Below are positions 10,591 to 22,519 of a DNA stretch of 64,000 nt, in pieces. The stretch is from Polysphondylium violaceum (lineage: Eukaryota > Evosea > Eumycetozoa > Dictyosteliales > Dictyosteliaceae): contig AJWJ01000002.1 in NCBI GenBank assembly GCA_000277445.1, positions 62,001-126,000 on the forward strand, in the 5' to 3' direction. Position 1 is the first letter of the stretch. Every line of letters starts with the position of its first letter. The notes under the pieces are model-generated. The model made no database searches, was not told where the DNA came from, and worked only from the letters and a program-made list of their open reading frames with translations. A program made the translations under genes and the position numbers.

Positions 10591-12131
10591 TTATTCTTCA
10601 TCTTCGGAATCATAGATTCTTCTTTTGGGTTTCTTTGAGACTACAGGAACATCCTCTTCAGAGTCATCGCCAAACACATCTTTTTCAATCTTCTTTTTGT
10701 TGTTGTTGTTATTGTTATTATTGGATTTCTTGATACTCATGAGTTTACTTGGATCCTCTCTATCTCTTTTCTTTTTAGATGATGATGATGATTTACCACC
10801 AAACTTCTTTTCAATGTATTCGCCATCACTATCTTCTGTATAATCATCTTCTTCCTCTTCTTCCTCTTCTTCATAGTCACCATCTGAACTTATAGCTTCA
10901 CTATCGTCAATAAAATCATCTCCCTTTTCATTTCTATAACTGTCCAACTCCTCTTCATCGTCACCACCTTCCAAAAACTTTGGTGTGAGGGATGTTCCCT
11001 TCTTTTCAGATTCCATTCTCTCCTTTCTGAGCTTTTCTGCTTCCGCCTAGTGTTGTAGTGATTATTATTATAATTAGTAACAGATAATATAAGTAGTACT
11101 ACTCCTCCTACTACAACTACAACAACTTACTTTTTCTTTCTTTTCTTTTTCTTTTTCGGGATCGAGATCAGTGTGGATTGATTTGATTTTCGAGCCTTTG
11201 CTACTATATTTAGATACACTTTCAGAGAGACGTTGATGTACTTTACTTCTGATGTTTGTTGGAATGATGCTTAGTTTTGAATTTACTTTTCTTTCACATT
11301 CAATAAATTTATCTTGTTGAGAGTAGACGTAAAACTGTTCACTGTTGAGATCTTGTTCTTTGATTTCCAATACCTCACTACCAATAAACAAATGAGCAGA
11401 TCCGTCTGACCATCTAACCAATCTAGTGTTTGATTCTTTGGTTGGTCTGCCATTGTCGTCGAGTGTCCATCTCCAACGAATCACCGACTCTACATTGAAT
11501 TTAGATTTTGAGGTTTCGGGATCATCCAATCCTTCGTCGGCCTCAAACATGTCTCTGTCAAATGGTTTAGGCTGGATACCCAAGATATTTAGTAACTTTA
11601 ATTTCATTACCTACAACGTGTGTGTATTAGTCATTAGTATCATGTGTATAGTTTATTAGTGTATGTACTCATATACATAACCCAAAGGCAACATACTCTA
11701 GAGGGTGGTAAAGGTCCAGATTCAGAAGCTATATGTTCGAGGACAATGGGAGGACGAATAACACTCTTGGTCTCGTATTCCTCGGCTTCCTCTTCCTCTT
11801 CGAAATACTCTTTCTTTCTTCTCGAGTGATCATTCTCCTCGTCGTCTTGGTTGTCTTGGTTGTCATTTTCGTCTTGACTGTCATCATTTCTAGATGACTT
11901 TGATCTCTTGCTTTTCTTTTTCTTGCTCTTCTTTCTTGAACTTTTACTCTCCTCTTGTTCTTGGTCATTGTCACTATTGTTATTGTTATCTTGACTGTTG
12001 TTGTCGTCGTTGTTGTTGTTATTGTTCTCTTCTTCATTGTCACTATTATCTTTTTTACTTTTATCTATATATTCACCACCGAGAATGAGACTTTCCTCAT
12101 TTTCTCCAAACAAATCTTCATTGTCACTCAT
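10591..12131 (-). CDS. leo1: RNA polymerase-associated protein LEO1 (Paf1 complex)
   Basis: The exons are 12131-11697, 11610-11131 and 11046-10591, giving 456 residues. LEO1 is a subunit of the nuclear Paf1 complex, which travels with RNA polymerase II and supports elongation and histone modification. Evidence seen: a long acidic, Asn/Asp/Ser/Lys-rich N-terminal region starting MSDNEDLFGENEES, then the conserved LEO1 domain (FNVESVIRWRWTLDDNGRP, SNTRLVRWSDGSAHLFIGSE, FYVYSQQDKFIECERKVNSK), then an acidic tail ending RRIYDSEDEE. The start is the ATG at 12131; an upstream in-frame GTG at 12143 is not needed. Splice sites are GTATGT/TTGTAG and GTAAGT/CACTAG, both keeping phase 0. Confidence 0.93.
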
Positions 12132-12465
12132 TGTGGTATGCACTCCTATATGTGATGTGATCTAGATATCTATTCCTAATATATAAATGAAATAAAAAAA
12201 AGATTTATTATTTTTTTTTTTTTTTTTTGGCTATTTTTTTTTCATTTTTTCTTAAGTGAGGATCATACAATGAAAAGTCATATTCACTCCGTTGGAAAAA
12301 GAATCAAGAAGTCTATATATTTAGTTATGGTAAATTATATTTTATTTTATTTTATTTTAAAAAAGGTTGAATGGAAAAATAATAGGAAATTAAAAATAAA
12401 CACAATGTGATTCAGCGACAACGGACGGAAGATATAATTAATGAATAAAAAAATTAATTATTTAA
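12132..12465. other. Intergenic region upstream of leo1
   Basis: This 334-bp AT-rich spacer carries a T run near 12208-12229 and an A-rich stretch. It is the likely promoter of leo1 and the 3' flank of the I29 gene. No gene or structured element is seen. Confidence 0.6.
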
Positions 12466-13287
12466 TTAATGACCATCGTGTGGAATAACATTGCTGGCGA
12501 GATCAGCATTGGTTTTTGGGATGATAACTTCTCTGTCGGTGGCTCTGCCAATGTAACTGAGATGGTTGGCTTCTCTGTATCTGTTGCTAGCAACATTTTC
12601 TTGTACGTAACCATCATTGAGAGCAATTCTATGAGATTCACGGTAAAATTCACCTGGTACATGGTCTTTAACAGCATCCATTTTCTCTGCTCTATAGGCA
12701 TTTCTGTAATCTGCATATAAGGTTGAATGTTTTCTATCCATATGAGATCTCCATGATAAAAATGATGAAATAAAACCTGCAATCACTAGTAAACCACCCA
12801 AAACAGAGGCAACAATAATACCAGCTAATGTACCATGAGCTATACCTCCTCCAGTTTTGTAGTATTTAGTATCGGTACCATTGATATATGAAAGTCCTCC
12901 AACATTACCACCTAAATGGCCATTGGCAAATTGAGCATTTGTTCTATCAGAGTAGTAATTTAATCCATCTAGTCGTTTATGTTTTATAATATTGTTAGAT
13001 AAAAAATACTAAAAAATATTTATCTACAATGGATACATACTAATGTAGGCTTGTGGATCTGTTCTAGCTAAATTATAATCCATATTAAAGTTATTTCTTT
13101 CATTCAATGTATTAAAATAGGCAAGTTGATCTTGTTGAGAGGCAAATGTTCTACCATAATTATTTGCCCAATTTTGGAAAACTGCACTTTGTTGCTCATT
13201 TGTAAGAGCTTGTCCTAATGCTGCTCCAGACATTGACAAAACCAATGCGCCTGCGCATAATAATTTACTAGATTTTGGTAATCTCAT
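12466..13287 (-). CDS. Free-standing I29 (cathepsin propeptide) domain membrane protein
   Basis: The exons are 13287-13041 and 12968-12466, giving 249 residues. A signal peptide (to about residue 25, ...GAALGQ) precedes an I29-type domain: FQNWANNYGRTFASQQDQLA, then AYFNTLNERNNF, then across the splice YINGLNYYSDRTNAQF, which matches the family ending seen as GLNxFADLTxEEF. In papain-like peptidases this propeptide folds over the active site and blocks it. Here no peptidase domain follows. Instead come a Gly-rich linker, one membrane helix (about residues 131-154, LAGIIVASVLGGLLVIAGFI) and a roughly 95-residue cytosolic tail. The predicted topology is type I, with the inhibitor domain outside the cell or in a lumen. 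It is divergent from a papain-like gene that lacks I29. The I29 match is by eye; the membrane topology is clear. Confidence 0.78.
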
Positions 13288-14277
13288 TTTAAATTATTTT
13301 ATAATTTTATATTATGTTGATTTTTTCTTTGTGGTGTTGTTTGAGTATTTTAAAAACAAAAAAGATTGAGTTTATAGATTAGATTTGGATATGATATGAT
13401 AAAAAATAAAAATAAACAAAAAACAAAAACGCAACCAAAAGAGATATTATTGGAATGATAACAAAATTACGAGACTGTGATTTTTTTTTTTTGTTGATTT
13501 TCTATTTTCAATTTTTTTCCATAAACATGATATCTCACTCAGCAACACACTCTAATTATTCATTTTCTGTAGAGAGCATATGGTGGTGTAATAGTGGTAA
13601 TGGTGTGTGGTGGGGTGTGGTGAATAAGGAATGGTAAATAATATTATTATTTGTTGAACTATTATTGAATATGAATATATATGTTTTTTTTCTTGATGTA
13701 GAAAATATGGAAACAAAAAAAAAAGTAAAAATGTAATTTCACCATACAATACCCCCCTTATTCCATTGAATCATCTACACTCATACACAAAGATAATTAT
13801 CTTTCTGCATTCACACACATATTCACACTACCACAGATAATTATGAAAAAAAAAATCAATTTCTACAAAGTGTTGAGTGGTTGATAGGGGGGTTTTTTCG
13901 TATTTTTTCCAATTGGAAAAAAGTATATCTATATACATCAATGGGTTCTCGGGTATGACAAGGGAATAAATCATAATGGTTAATGAAATTTAATGTGGTG
14001 AGTGTGGTAAGTGTATTTGTTGTGTGTTGTATGTGAGTGAGTGAGTGGGTTTTACAATTCTCAAACTACGACATTCAAGTTGATCGTTTGTACAAAAAAA
14101 GAATTACTCACAAAAGATTTTTTATTTTTTCATAATAAACAACTCAACATTAATTCATAATTCATTTATTCAATACAATAATTTAAATCTATAACAATAC
14201 TCTTTTAAAAATACAATAGCAGATAGATAGATTTAATTAATTAATATAAAGATATATTTATTCAATAAATAAAAAAA
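13288..14277. other. Shared divergent upstream region (990 bp)
   Basis: This region separates the I29 membrane protein (minus) from the CAP/papain-like gene (plus), so both promoters should lie here. It contains GT-rich stretches near 13560-13630 and 14000-14050, a G run at 13886-13892 followed by Ts, and AT-rich DNA near each start. No coding potential was found. Confidence 0.6.
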
Positions 14278-15714
14278 ATGGTTAAACCAATATTATACCT
14301 TACAGTATTAATTGGGATTCTAGCATGTGCAGTAATAGCCGACTTTACTAGTAATGAACAAAAAAATTTACAAGATGGTGTGAATAATCTTAGAGCAACA
14401 ACACAGCCTAATGCTCTTGGAACTTGGAACCAAATGACTTGGGATGTAAATGCTTATACAAATGCGATGAGCCAAGCCCAAAATTGTCAAAAAATTACTT
14501 ATATTTCAAGATTAGGTGCTGCTGGATACTATGGTGAATCAAATACTTGGTTCCAATCCGATCCCTCAACCCAAGATGTAAATATATTTTACTTTATTTT
14601 TCCCCTGAGCCCCCTACTAACATAAATCTTTATAAAAAAATTAGTTATTAGATTCACTTTCATCATCATCAAATAATTATAATTATGATGATACTCAATG
14701 TGAAAAAGATGATAATTGTATTCCATATACAAATTTAATTTGGAATGCTACGTAAGTAATTTAATTATATATTATTACTTAAACATACTAATAATATTTA
14801 AATTATTACAACGACTATATAGTACCAAATTTGGTTGTTATAAAAATCAATGTGATGGTGGTTATCTTGTAACTTGCAACTTTTATCCAGCCGGTTCTTT
14901 TTCAGGTGTTAAACCATATGAAGCTCGTGCCCACACTGATGTTTCTAGAATGAGTTACTCTGATGGTCAAAAATGGGTTGATTTGGATGGAAATTTAAAG
15001 GATAGATATCCATATGATGATGATAGAGTCTACACCGCTACTGTACCAAACCAAGGAAGCTTTGATTGGAGAAATGAAGATATTGTTGGTTATCCAGAAG
15101 ATTCCACCAACTGTGCTGCTGGTTGGGCCTACACTGCTGCCGGTATCTATGAGACCAGAATTGCCATGAGAAAGAAGGAAAGATACAATCTCTCCAAACA
15201 AATGTTGATAGACTGCATTCCATTCAATGGTAAATGCTCTGTCTATGGTGGAGACTTGAACCGTGCTTTGATCTGGATCCAAAACAATGGTCTCTACCCA
15301 GCCTCCCTCTACCCATGGACTGCAAGCAGCACCTCACAATGCAGAGGAAACGACACCAATCTCTATGCAGTCAATGGTGGTGATATTGAAGCCTCACTTC
15401 CAGGCAGAGACGCAATCGTAGAAAAAGCCCGTGAACAAGGCCCTGTCGGTGTCGGTCTCTATGCCCCTATTGATCTCTTTAACTACAGACAAGGTGTCTT
15501 TGAATGCAACAACACTGCCCTCCTCCAACCAGGCAACAACGTCACCATCAATCACAATGTCCTCTTAGTTGGCTACAACGAAAAAGACAACTACTACATC
15601 ATCCGTAATAGTTGGGGTCGTAGTTGGGGTGAAAATGGTTTTGGCCGTATCTCTGCTGATCCAAACAAGGATTGTCTCATTGGTCAAAATGCTGCTTGGT
15701 CTGTTCAAATTTAA
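14278..15714 (+). CDS. Secreted CAP-domain plus papain-like (C1) protein, catalytic Cys replaced
   Basis: The exons are 14278-14577, 14645-14751 and 14823-15714, giving 432 residues. A signal peptide (LYLTVLIGILACAVIA) is followed by a CAP/SCP-like domain (about 25-170), recognised by LQDGVNNLRATTQ, YTNLIWNATTKFGC across the second splice, and YLVTCNFYPAGSFSG. A papain-fold C1 domain follows (about 212-432). The His (NHNVLLVGY, residue 380) and Asn (IIRNSWGRSWGENGFG, residue 398) are kept. The nucleophile region reads DSTNCAAGWAY where active enzymes have QGSCGSCWAF, so the catalytic Cys position is Gly235 and the oxyanion Gln is lost. No I29 propeptide is present. It is probably an inactive secreted signalling or binding protein; dictyostelid CfaD is a known papain-like secreted factor. 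The neighbour at 12466 encodes an I29 domain. Confidence 0.88.
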
Positions 15715-17580
<1,866 letters not shown>

Positions 17581-17682
17581 ATTATGAATTCTTTTTTTTT
17601 TTTACACGAATAAATGGTAATAAGAATTGAAATAATAATAATTGTAATAGTAATAATACTGGTAATTGACAAGACATTTGGA

Positions 17683-17731
17683 AATAACCAATCCATTAAA
17701 TGACAAGATAAAATTTAATGGATTGGTTATT
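17683..17731. repeat. Perfect 19-bp hairpin 3' of adenosine kinase
   Basis: AATAACCAATCCATTAAAT (17683-17701) and its exact reverse complement (17713-17731) are separated by 11 nt. The flanks extend the pairing imperfectly (AAGACATTTGG against CCCAAGTCTT), for about 30 bp in total. It begins 103 bp after the stop codon and may be in the 3' UTR or a transcription-end region. A small miniature-inverted-repeat remnant is another possibility. Confidence 0.75.
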
Positions 17732-17863
17732 CCCAAGTCTTTTAAACGAAGGACGATATGATGGAATAATACTATATGCAATGATTAAATATATATATAG
17801 TTATATTTATGAATAAATATATATATATATTTATTCATTGTAAATGGTTTTTTCCATAATATT

Positions 17864-17918
17864 ATCAATTTACTAATTCTACATCAATTTACTAATTCTA
17901 CATCAATTTACTAATTCC
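17864..17918. repeat. 19-bp tandem repeat, about 2.9 copies
   Basis: The unit ATCAATTTACTAATTCTAC is present at 17864-17882 and 17883-17901, with a third partial copy at 17902-17918. The copies are essentially identical, so the array is recent. It lies in non-coding DNA. Confidence 0.8.
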
Positions 17919-18526
17919 AATTCTCACTCAACCTTATATCCCATCAGTTTCTCTTCTTTTTGGAATTTTTATTTTTTTTATTTTTAATTTTTTAATTTTT
18001 TTTTTCTAGAAAACAAGAGTGGGGACGATTTGAATATATTTTTCATTTCGTCACAACTACAACAACGATATTGTTTTATTTTATATACATTCATTCATAT
18101 ATTTATTTATTTATTTTACAATACTGAGTTTAGTATTAGTTATTTAGAACATTCATTTAGTGTTTAAATAATTATAATAGTATCACATTTTTCCCCCCTT
18201 TCCTCATTCCCTTTTTGTTTCTTTTGTATATTTCCATAATAGCCACATAGTGGGAGTTTAATACATTATTAAAGTTATCATTAGAAGCATCTACAATTGA
18301 AAAGAGAAGATAAGAAAACAAAGCATTATTACATATTATATATTACATATTGGCATAAGTTTGTTTTATCTCTTTCCTTTTTTACAGTCTTTATTTATTT
18401 TTTCATTCAAAAAAAAAAAAACAAAGAACTTTTTGGTTTCTCCCTTCTCTTTATTTTTCATTCACACACACACTTATACACACACGAATACAAATTATAG
18501 CTTTTTGTTATTATTTTTATATAAAC

Positions 18527-20547
18527 ATGAGTACTTTTAATTATCAATATAATGGAAATCAAAACGGTATGTATACAGACAATAGTAATTACTCCAATAT
18601 GAGTCAAACTAGTAATGATGGCTCTTATTGGAATAGTCAACAACAACAACAACCACAAAATGATTATTACAATAATGGTGCATTGAATCAACAACAACAA
18701 CCACAGCAACAACAAGATTATAGTAATACTGCATGGAGTCAATATCAACAACAGCAACCAAATACACAACCTTCATATTCACAAATAGCTAGTCAAGGGG
18801 TATGGAATAACAATAGCAACATCAATAGCAACATCAATAATAATTATAGTAATAATAATAATAGTAATTATAACAATAATAATGCTAGTAATTATAACAA
18901 TTTTAATAACAATAATAACTTTAATAATAATGGAACTTATAATAATATGAATTATCAACAAACATCACAAACACAACAAAACTATTCACAACCTACCTCT
19001 GCAAAAGGCCCATCTTTAATTATTCCACCCCCTGTATTTAAAAAGAAAGCATCAAAAAAAGAGGCAGCCACACCATCACCAAATATATTTCATTCACATC
19101 AACACACACAAACTACACAAACTATACCATCATCACAACCATCACCATTTAAACCACAAAATATAACATCTATTACAGAATCAAAACAAAAGCAAGCACC
19201 TCAACAAAAGCAAGATAAAACAAAGAAAAAAGAATTGGCAGCCTATGTAGAAAGAGCATTTAAATCGGCATCAAATCAAGAGGAGTTGGTAGAAATTCAA
19301 AAGTTAATTAAAGATAAAATTAGTGATTATCAAACAAAAGGAATTGTTAATACAATTGATTGGATCAATGAACCTTTACCAAAACTGTAGGTACATTTAT
19401 TATAGTAACTATAAATATAACACATTTACTAACCAAGTTTTATAATTATTATTAATATTATAGAGAAAAAGAAGTTTGGAAACAAGACATCGTACCAATT
19501 AATTCAAAAACAGCAGGTAGTGTCAAGAAAAGAAAAAAAGAATTTAAAGAACCAGAATCAGAAACTATGAAAAGATTTGCAAGATTTCAACCAAGCAACA
19601 ATAGTAATAGTAATAGTCCAACAACAGGAAATTATAATAACAATTCGTTTTATAACAAAGATTATAATTATAGTAGTTATAATATAAATAGTAATAGTAG
19701 CAATAGTAACAATAACAATAATGAGGAATTGGATTGGGATTCATTAACAATTAAAGGTACAAGTACAAAATTAGAAAAACCATATTTGAGATTAACAACA
19801 GCACCTGATCCAGCGACTGTTAGACCCGAGGAAACACTAAGAAAAACATTGATATTTTTAAAGAAAAAGTGGATGGAGAATGAGGATTATACATATATTT
19901 GCGAGCAATTTAGAAGTATTAGACAAGATTTAACAGTTCAAAGAATTAAAAATAGATTTACAGTCGAAGTTTATGAGACACACGCACGTTTGGCACTTGA
20001 AAACAATGATTTAGGCCAATTTAATCAATGTCAAACACAACTTTTTCAACTTTACAAATCTGGGTTGCCATCTGCAAGTGAGGGTGAATTTTTTGCCTAT
20101 CGTTTGCTATATAATATCTATCAAGAGAATAGCAATGATCTTACAAAAACAATGTCAGAGTTGACAAAAGAACTTGCCGCACTGTCATACGTTCAGCACG
20201 CTCTTAAAGTCAGAACTGCCATTTATACTAACAATTACTGCGCTTACTTTAGACTTGTAAAAGATTGTCCCAATATGGCTGCCTATTTGATGGATAAAAT
20301 TACGCCAAGAATTAGAATTCAAGCCCTTCAAACAATGATGAAGGCCTATAGGCCCACAGTATCACTCGATCAATTGATTGAATTGGGCTTTAAAAATGAA
20401 AAAGATTGTAGAGATTTTGTTGATAAAAGTAAATTGGTTTGGTCAAATCCACATCAAAAAAAAGAAATTGATGCAAAATTATCTTTGTCAATCGTTAATC
20501 AATTGGAAAAACCAGTTATCATTATAGCTGCTCCTGATAAGTTTTAA
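18527..20547 (+). CDS. leng8: LENG8/Thp3-type SAC3-PCI domain protein
   Basis: The exons are 18527-19386 and 19464-20547, giving 647 residues. The first ~160 residues are Asn/Gln/Tyr-rich low complexity. The conserved C-terminal part is a SAC3/GANP-type helical domain with strong resemblance to human LENG8 and yeast Thp3: VRPEETLRKTLIFLKKKW, YICEQFRSIRQDLTVQRIKN, FTVEVYETHARLALE, FNQCQTQLFQLYKSGLPS, FFAYRLLYNIYQEN and NYCAYFRLVKDCPNMAAYL. The family works in the nucleus in mRNA processing and export coupled to transcription. The donor is taken as AAACT|GTAGGT because the alternative would retain a TAG; the acceptor ATTATAG continues as LEKEVWKQDIVPINS. A Lys-rich segment (KTAGSVKKRKKEFK) may be a nuclear signal. 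Confidence 0.9.
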
Positions 20548-20758
20548 AATAAATAAATAAAGAAATAAATAAAATTATATTTAAAAGTGTATATTTATTA
20601 TCTTTGGAACAATTATTTGATACACCTACTTTTTTCAGTTTTTTTTTTGGAAAACTCATAGAAAATTAGGATTAAGAGTCAATTAATTATTTTATGAGAG
20701 ATAACTTGGCCAAGATTTTTTTTTTTTTTTTGATCAAAATAAATTTATTCAAATTCTT

Positions 20759-22447
20759 ATGATGGATGTATTATTCTTTTCCATATGGAGGAATAAATAT
20801 CTTTTACAAAAAATCTATTATTCAGATATAGATTATTATATTATTAAAAATGTATCACATCTAGATAAACGATATAGTTATCTAGTATCTTTAAACCATT
20901 TTAATAAACCTGTTGTATATCATATCAAAGATTTAGATCACTATCATGTATACAGTTCACATCAACACAAACATTTAATCACACACATTATTGTATCAAC
21001 ACACTTTTATGTTAATCATTATCATATTGTACAACAACAAACAAAATCACCAATACTATTTGGATTATCAATAACAACACCAGATGATCCATTAATACTT
21101 GCAACAGAGCTACCTCTATCAATAAGATACTTTAAATACACTACTTTTTCACAACCATTAACAAAAGAATATGTACCTCAGTCATTAACATCACTCTATC
21201 TGGATATATCTGCGACTATTGATCAAATACCGACTAAAATCAAAACTTTAAATATTGATACCTATGATGTCGATGATCAGAATCGAGACTTAAAGTATTG
21301 GAAATTAGATAATGGAAATCTACCACCATCACTCACAAAACTACAATTCAATGATCGTCATAAAATAACCAAGTTTGATTTTAATTTGGATGAAATGCCT
21401 CCAAATCTTTTTTATCTATCAATATCTGGTGAAGGTAGATTTAAAGGTAATGGTAGTGGATCATTAAAATATTATAAATTATATAATTCATCCAGATCTT
21501 ATCAAATCCCAACCAGTGTTACTCAACTTAAAATAAAAGTACCTTCGTTAAATTTAACTCCTTTGCCACCAAACTTGAATCACTTGGAATACGAATTGGT
21601 GGACAATGATCGTACCCGAGCTATCAAATCACCAGAGAAATTCCCAGAGAAATTAACAACATTATCAATAGGAAATTGCTACTTTAAAACTATAAACAAA
21701 GATAATTGCCCACCTGGTCTTTTGTACTATAAAAATTGGTCTTATAAAATACAAACCGATACCCCATATATACCACCATCAGTTACCAAGCTCCGTCTTT
21801 CTGTGAGTGAAAAAATGGAAGAGTTGCCAGTGTTACCATCGTCACTGCTTGAGCTTAAAATGTTTTGTTTTGATAGTCTTAAACCCACCAAACCATTTCA
21901 AGGCTATTTTCCAAACACAATAGTTAAATTGTCATTCCAATCTTCTGAAGAGATTTTTGTTGGTCTTATACCACCAAGTGTAACTGATCTTAAACTCATT
22001 TCAAAACATGCTATTCATAAAGGAACTATACCAAACAGTGTAACAAAACTCCATTTGATTCATAAACGCATGGTGCAACCAATTGTAATTCCCAACAGTG
22101 TTACATATCTCACTTTTGAACATGATGAACAAATATATTCTCACATTGAAATACCAGACAGTGTTAAAACCATCAAGGTCAAACATTTGAGTTTTAACAA
22201 TTTCCCATTTATTGATTATTTCAAAACCACATTCAAAAATATAACAAGATTTAGTACTCACAGTATTCTTTGCATTTCAGAAGAAGATGTGTATCTTTTA
22301 TTAAACAAACTAGCAAATGAAAACTTGTTATCAAACTTAAAGCAAATGGATATCTATCATTCCAACTACCATATCATTGATCAAAAGGTGATTAAAAAAG
22401 AAGATGATCACATTGGTTCATGGAAATTTAAAAATAAATACAAGTAA
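20759..22447 (+). CDS. FNIP-repeat protein
   Basis: A single-exon frame encodes 562 residues from an ATG at 20759. It has many 21-23-residue leucine-rich-like units with the pattern IPxSVTxLxL, for example LPPSLTKLQF, IPTSVTQLKIK, FPEKLTTLSIG, IPPSVTKLRLS, IPPSVTDLKLIS, IPNSVTKLHLI, IPNSVTYLTFE and IPDSVKTIKVK. These are FNIP repeats, a family largely confined to amoebozoa. The N-terminus DVLFFSIWRNKYLLQKIYYS is the F-box-like leader common in this group. It is probably a protein-interaction scaffold. AT-rich codons are used throughout, unlike several neighbouring genes whose interior codons end in C. Stop is TAA at 22445-22447. Confidence 0.93.
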   Translation: MMDVLFFSIWRNKYLLQKIYYSDIDYYIIKNVSHLDKRYSYLVSLNHFNKPVVYHIKDLDHYHVYSSHQHKHLITHIIVSTHFYVNHYHIVQQQTKSPILFGLSITTPDDPLILATELPLSIRYFKYTTFSQPLTKEYVPQSLTSLYLDISATIDQIPTKIKTLNIDTYDVDDQNRDLKYWKLDNGNLPPSLTKLQFNDRHKITKFDFNLDEMPPNLFYLSISGEGRFKGNGSGSLKYYKLYNSSRSYQIPTSVTQLKIKVPSLNLTPLPPNLNHLEYELVDNDRTRAIKSPEKFPEKLTTLSIGNCYFKTINKDNCPPGLLYYKNWSYKIQTDTPYIPPSVTKLRLSVSEKMEELPVLPSSLLELKMFCFDSLKPTKPFQGYFPNTIVKLSFQSSEEIFVGLIPPSVTDLKLISKHAIHKGTIPNSVTKLHLIHKRMVQPIVIPNSVTYLTFEHDEQIYSHIEIPDSVKTIKVKHLSFNNFPFIDYFKTTFKNITRFSTHSILCISEEDVYLLLNKLANENLLSNLKQMDIYHSNYHIIDQKVIKKEDDHIGSWKFKNKYK

Positions 22448-22519
22448 AAGACTTTTACAACAACAATATATTTTAAGTGGGTACTATTTTATTTATTTAT
22501 TTATTTATTCAAACACATA

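Larger units (their letters stand above)
17581..18526. other. Intergenic region with hairpin and tandem repeat
   Basis: This 946-bp spacer contains a 19-bp perfect hairpin and a 19-bp tandem repeat, both listed separately. The remainder is AT-rich with a microsatellite-like ATATAT stretch (17790-17832) and T/A runs. The last 100 bp, A-rich with CACACA, is probably the 5' flank of the LENG8-like gene. Confidence 0.6.

Noticed and set aside
14716-14822. Upstream N-terminal extension of the papain-like frame
   Set aside because: It is intron sequence with a GTAAGT donor and TATATAG acceptor; the spliced product joins a CAP domain instead.
18458-18769. Ile/Leu-rich minus-strand frame
   Set aside because: It is the reverse of the Asn/Gln codon repeats of the LENG8-like gene.
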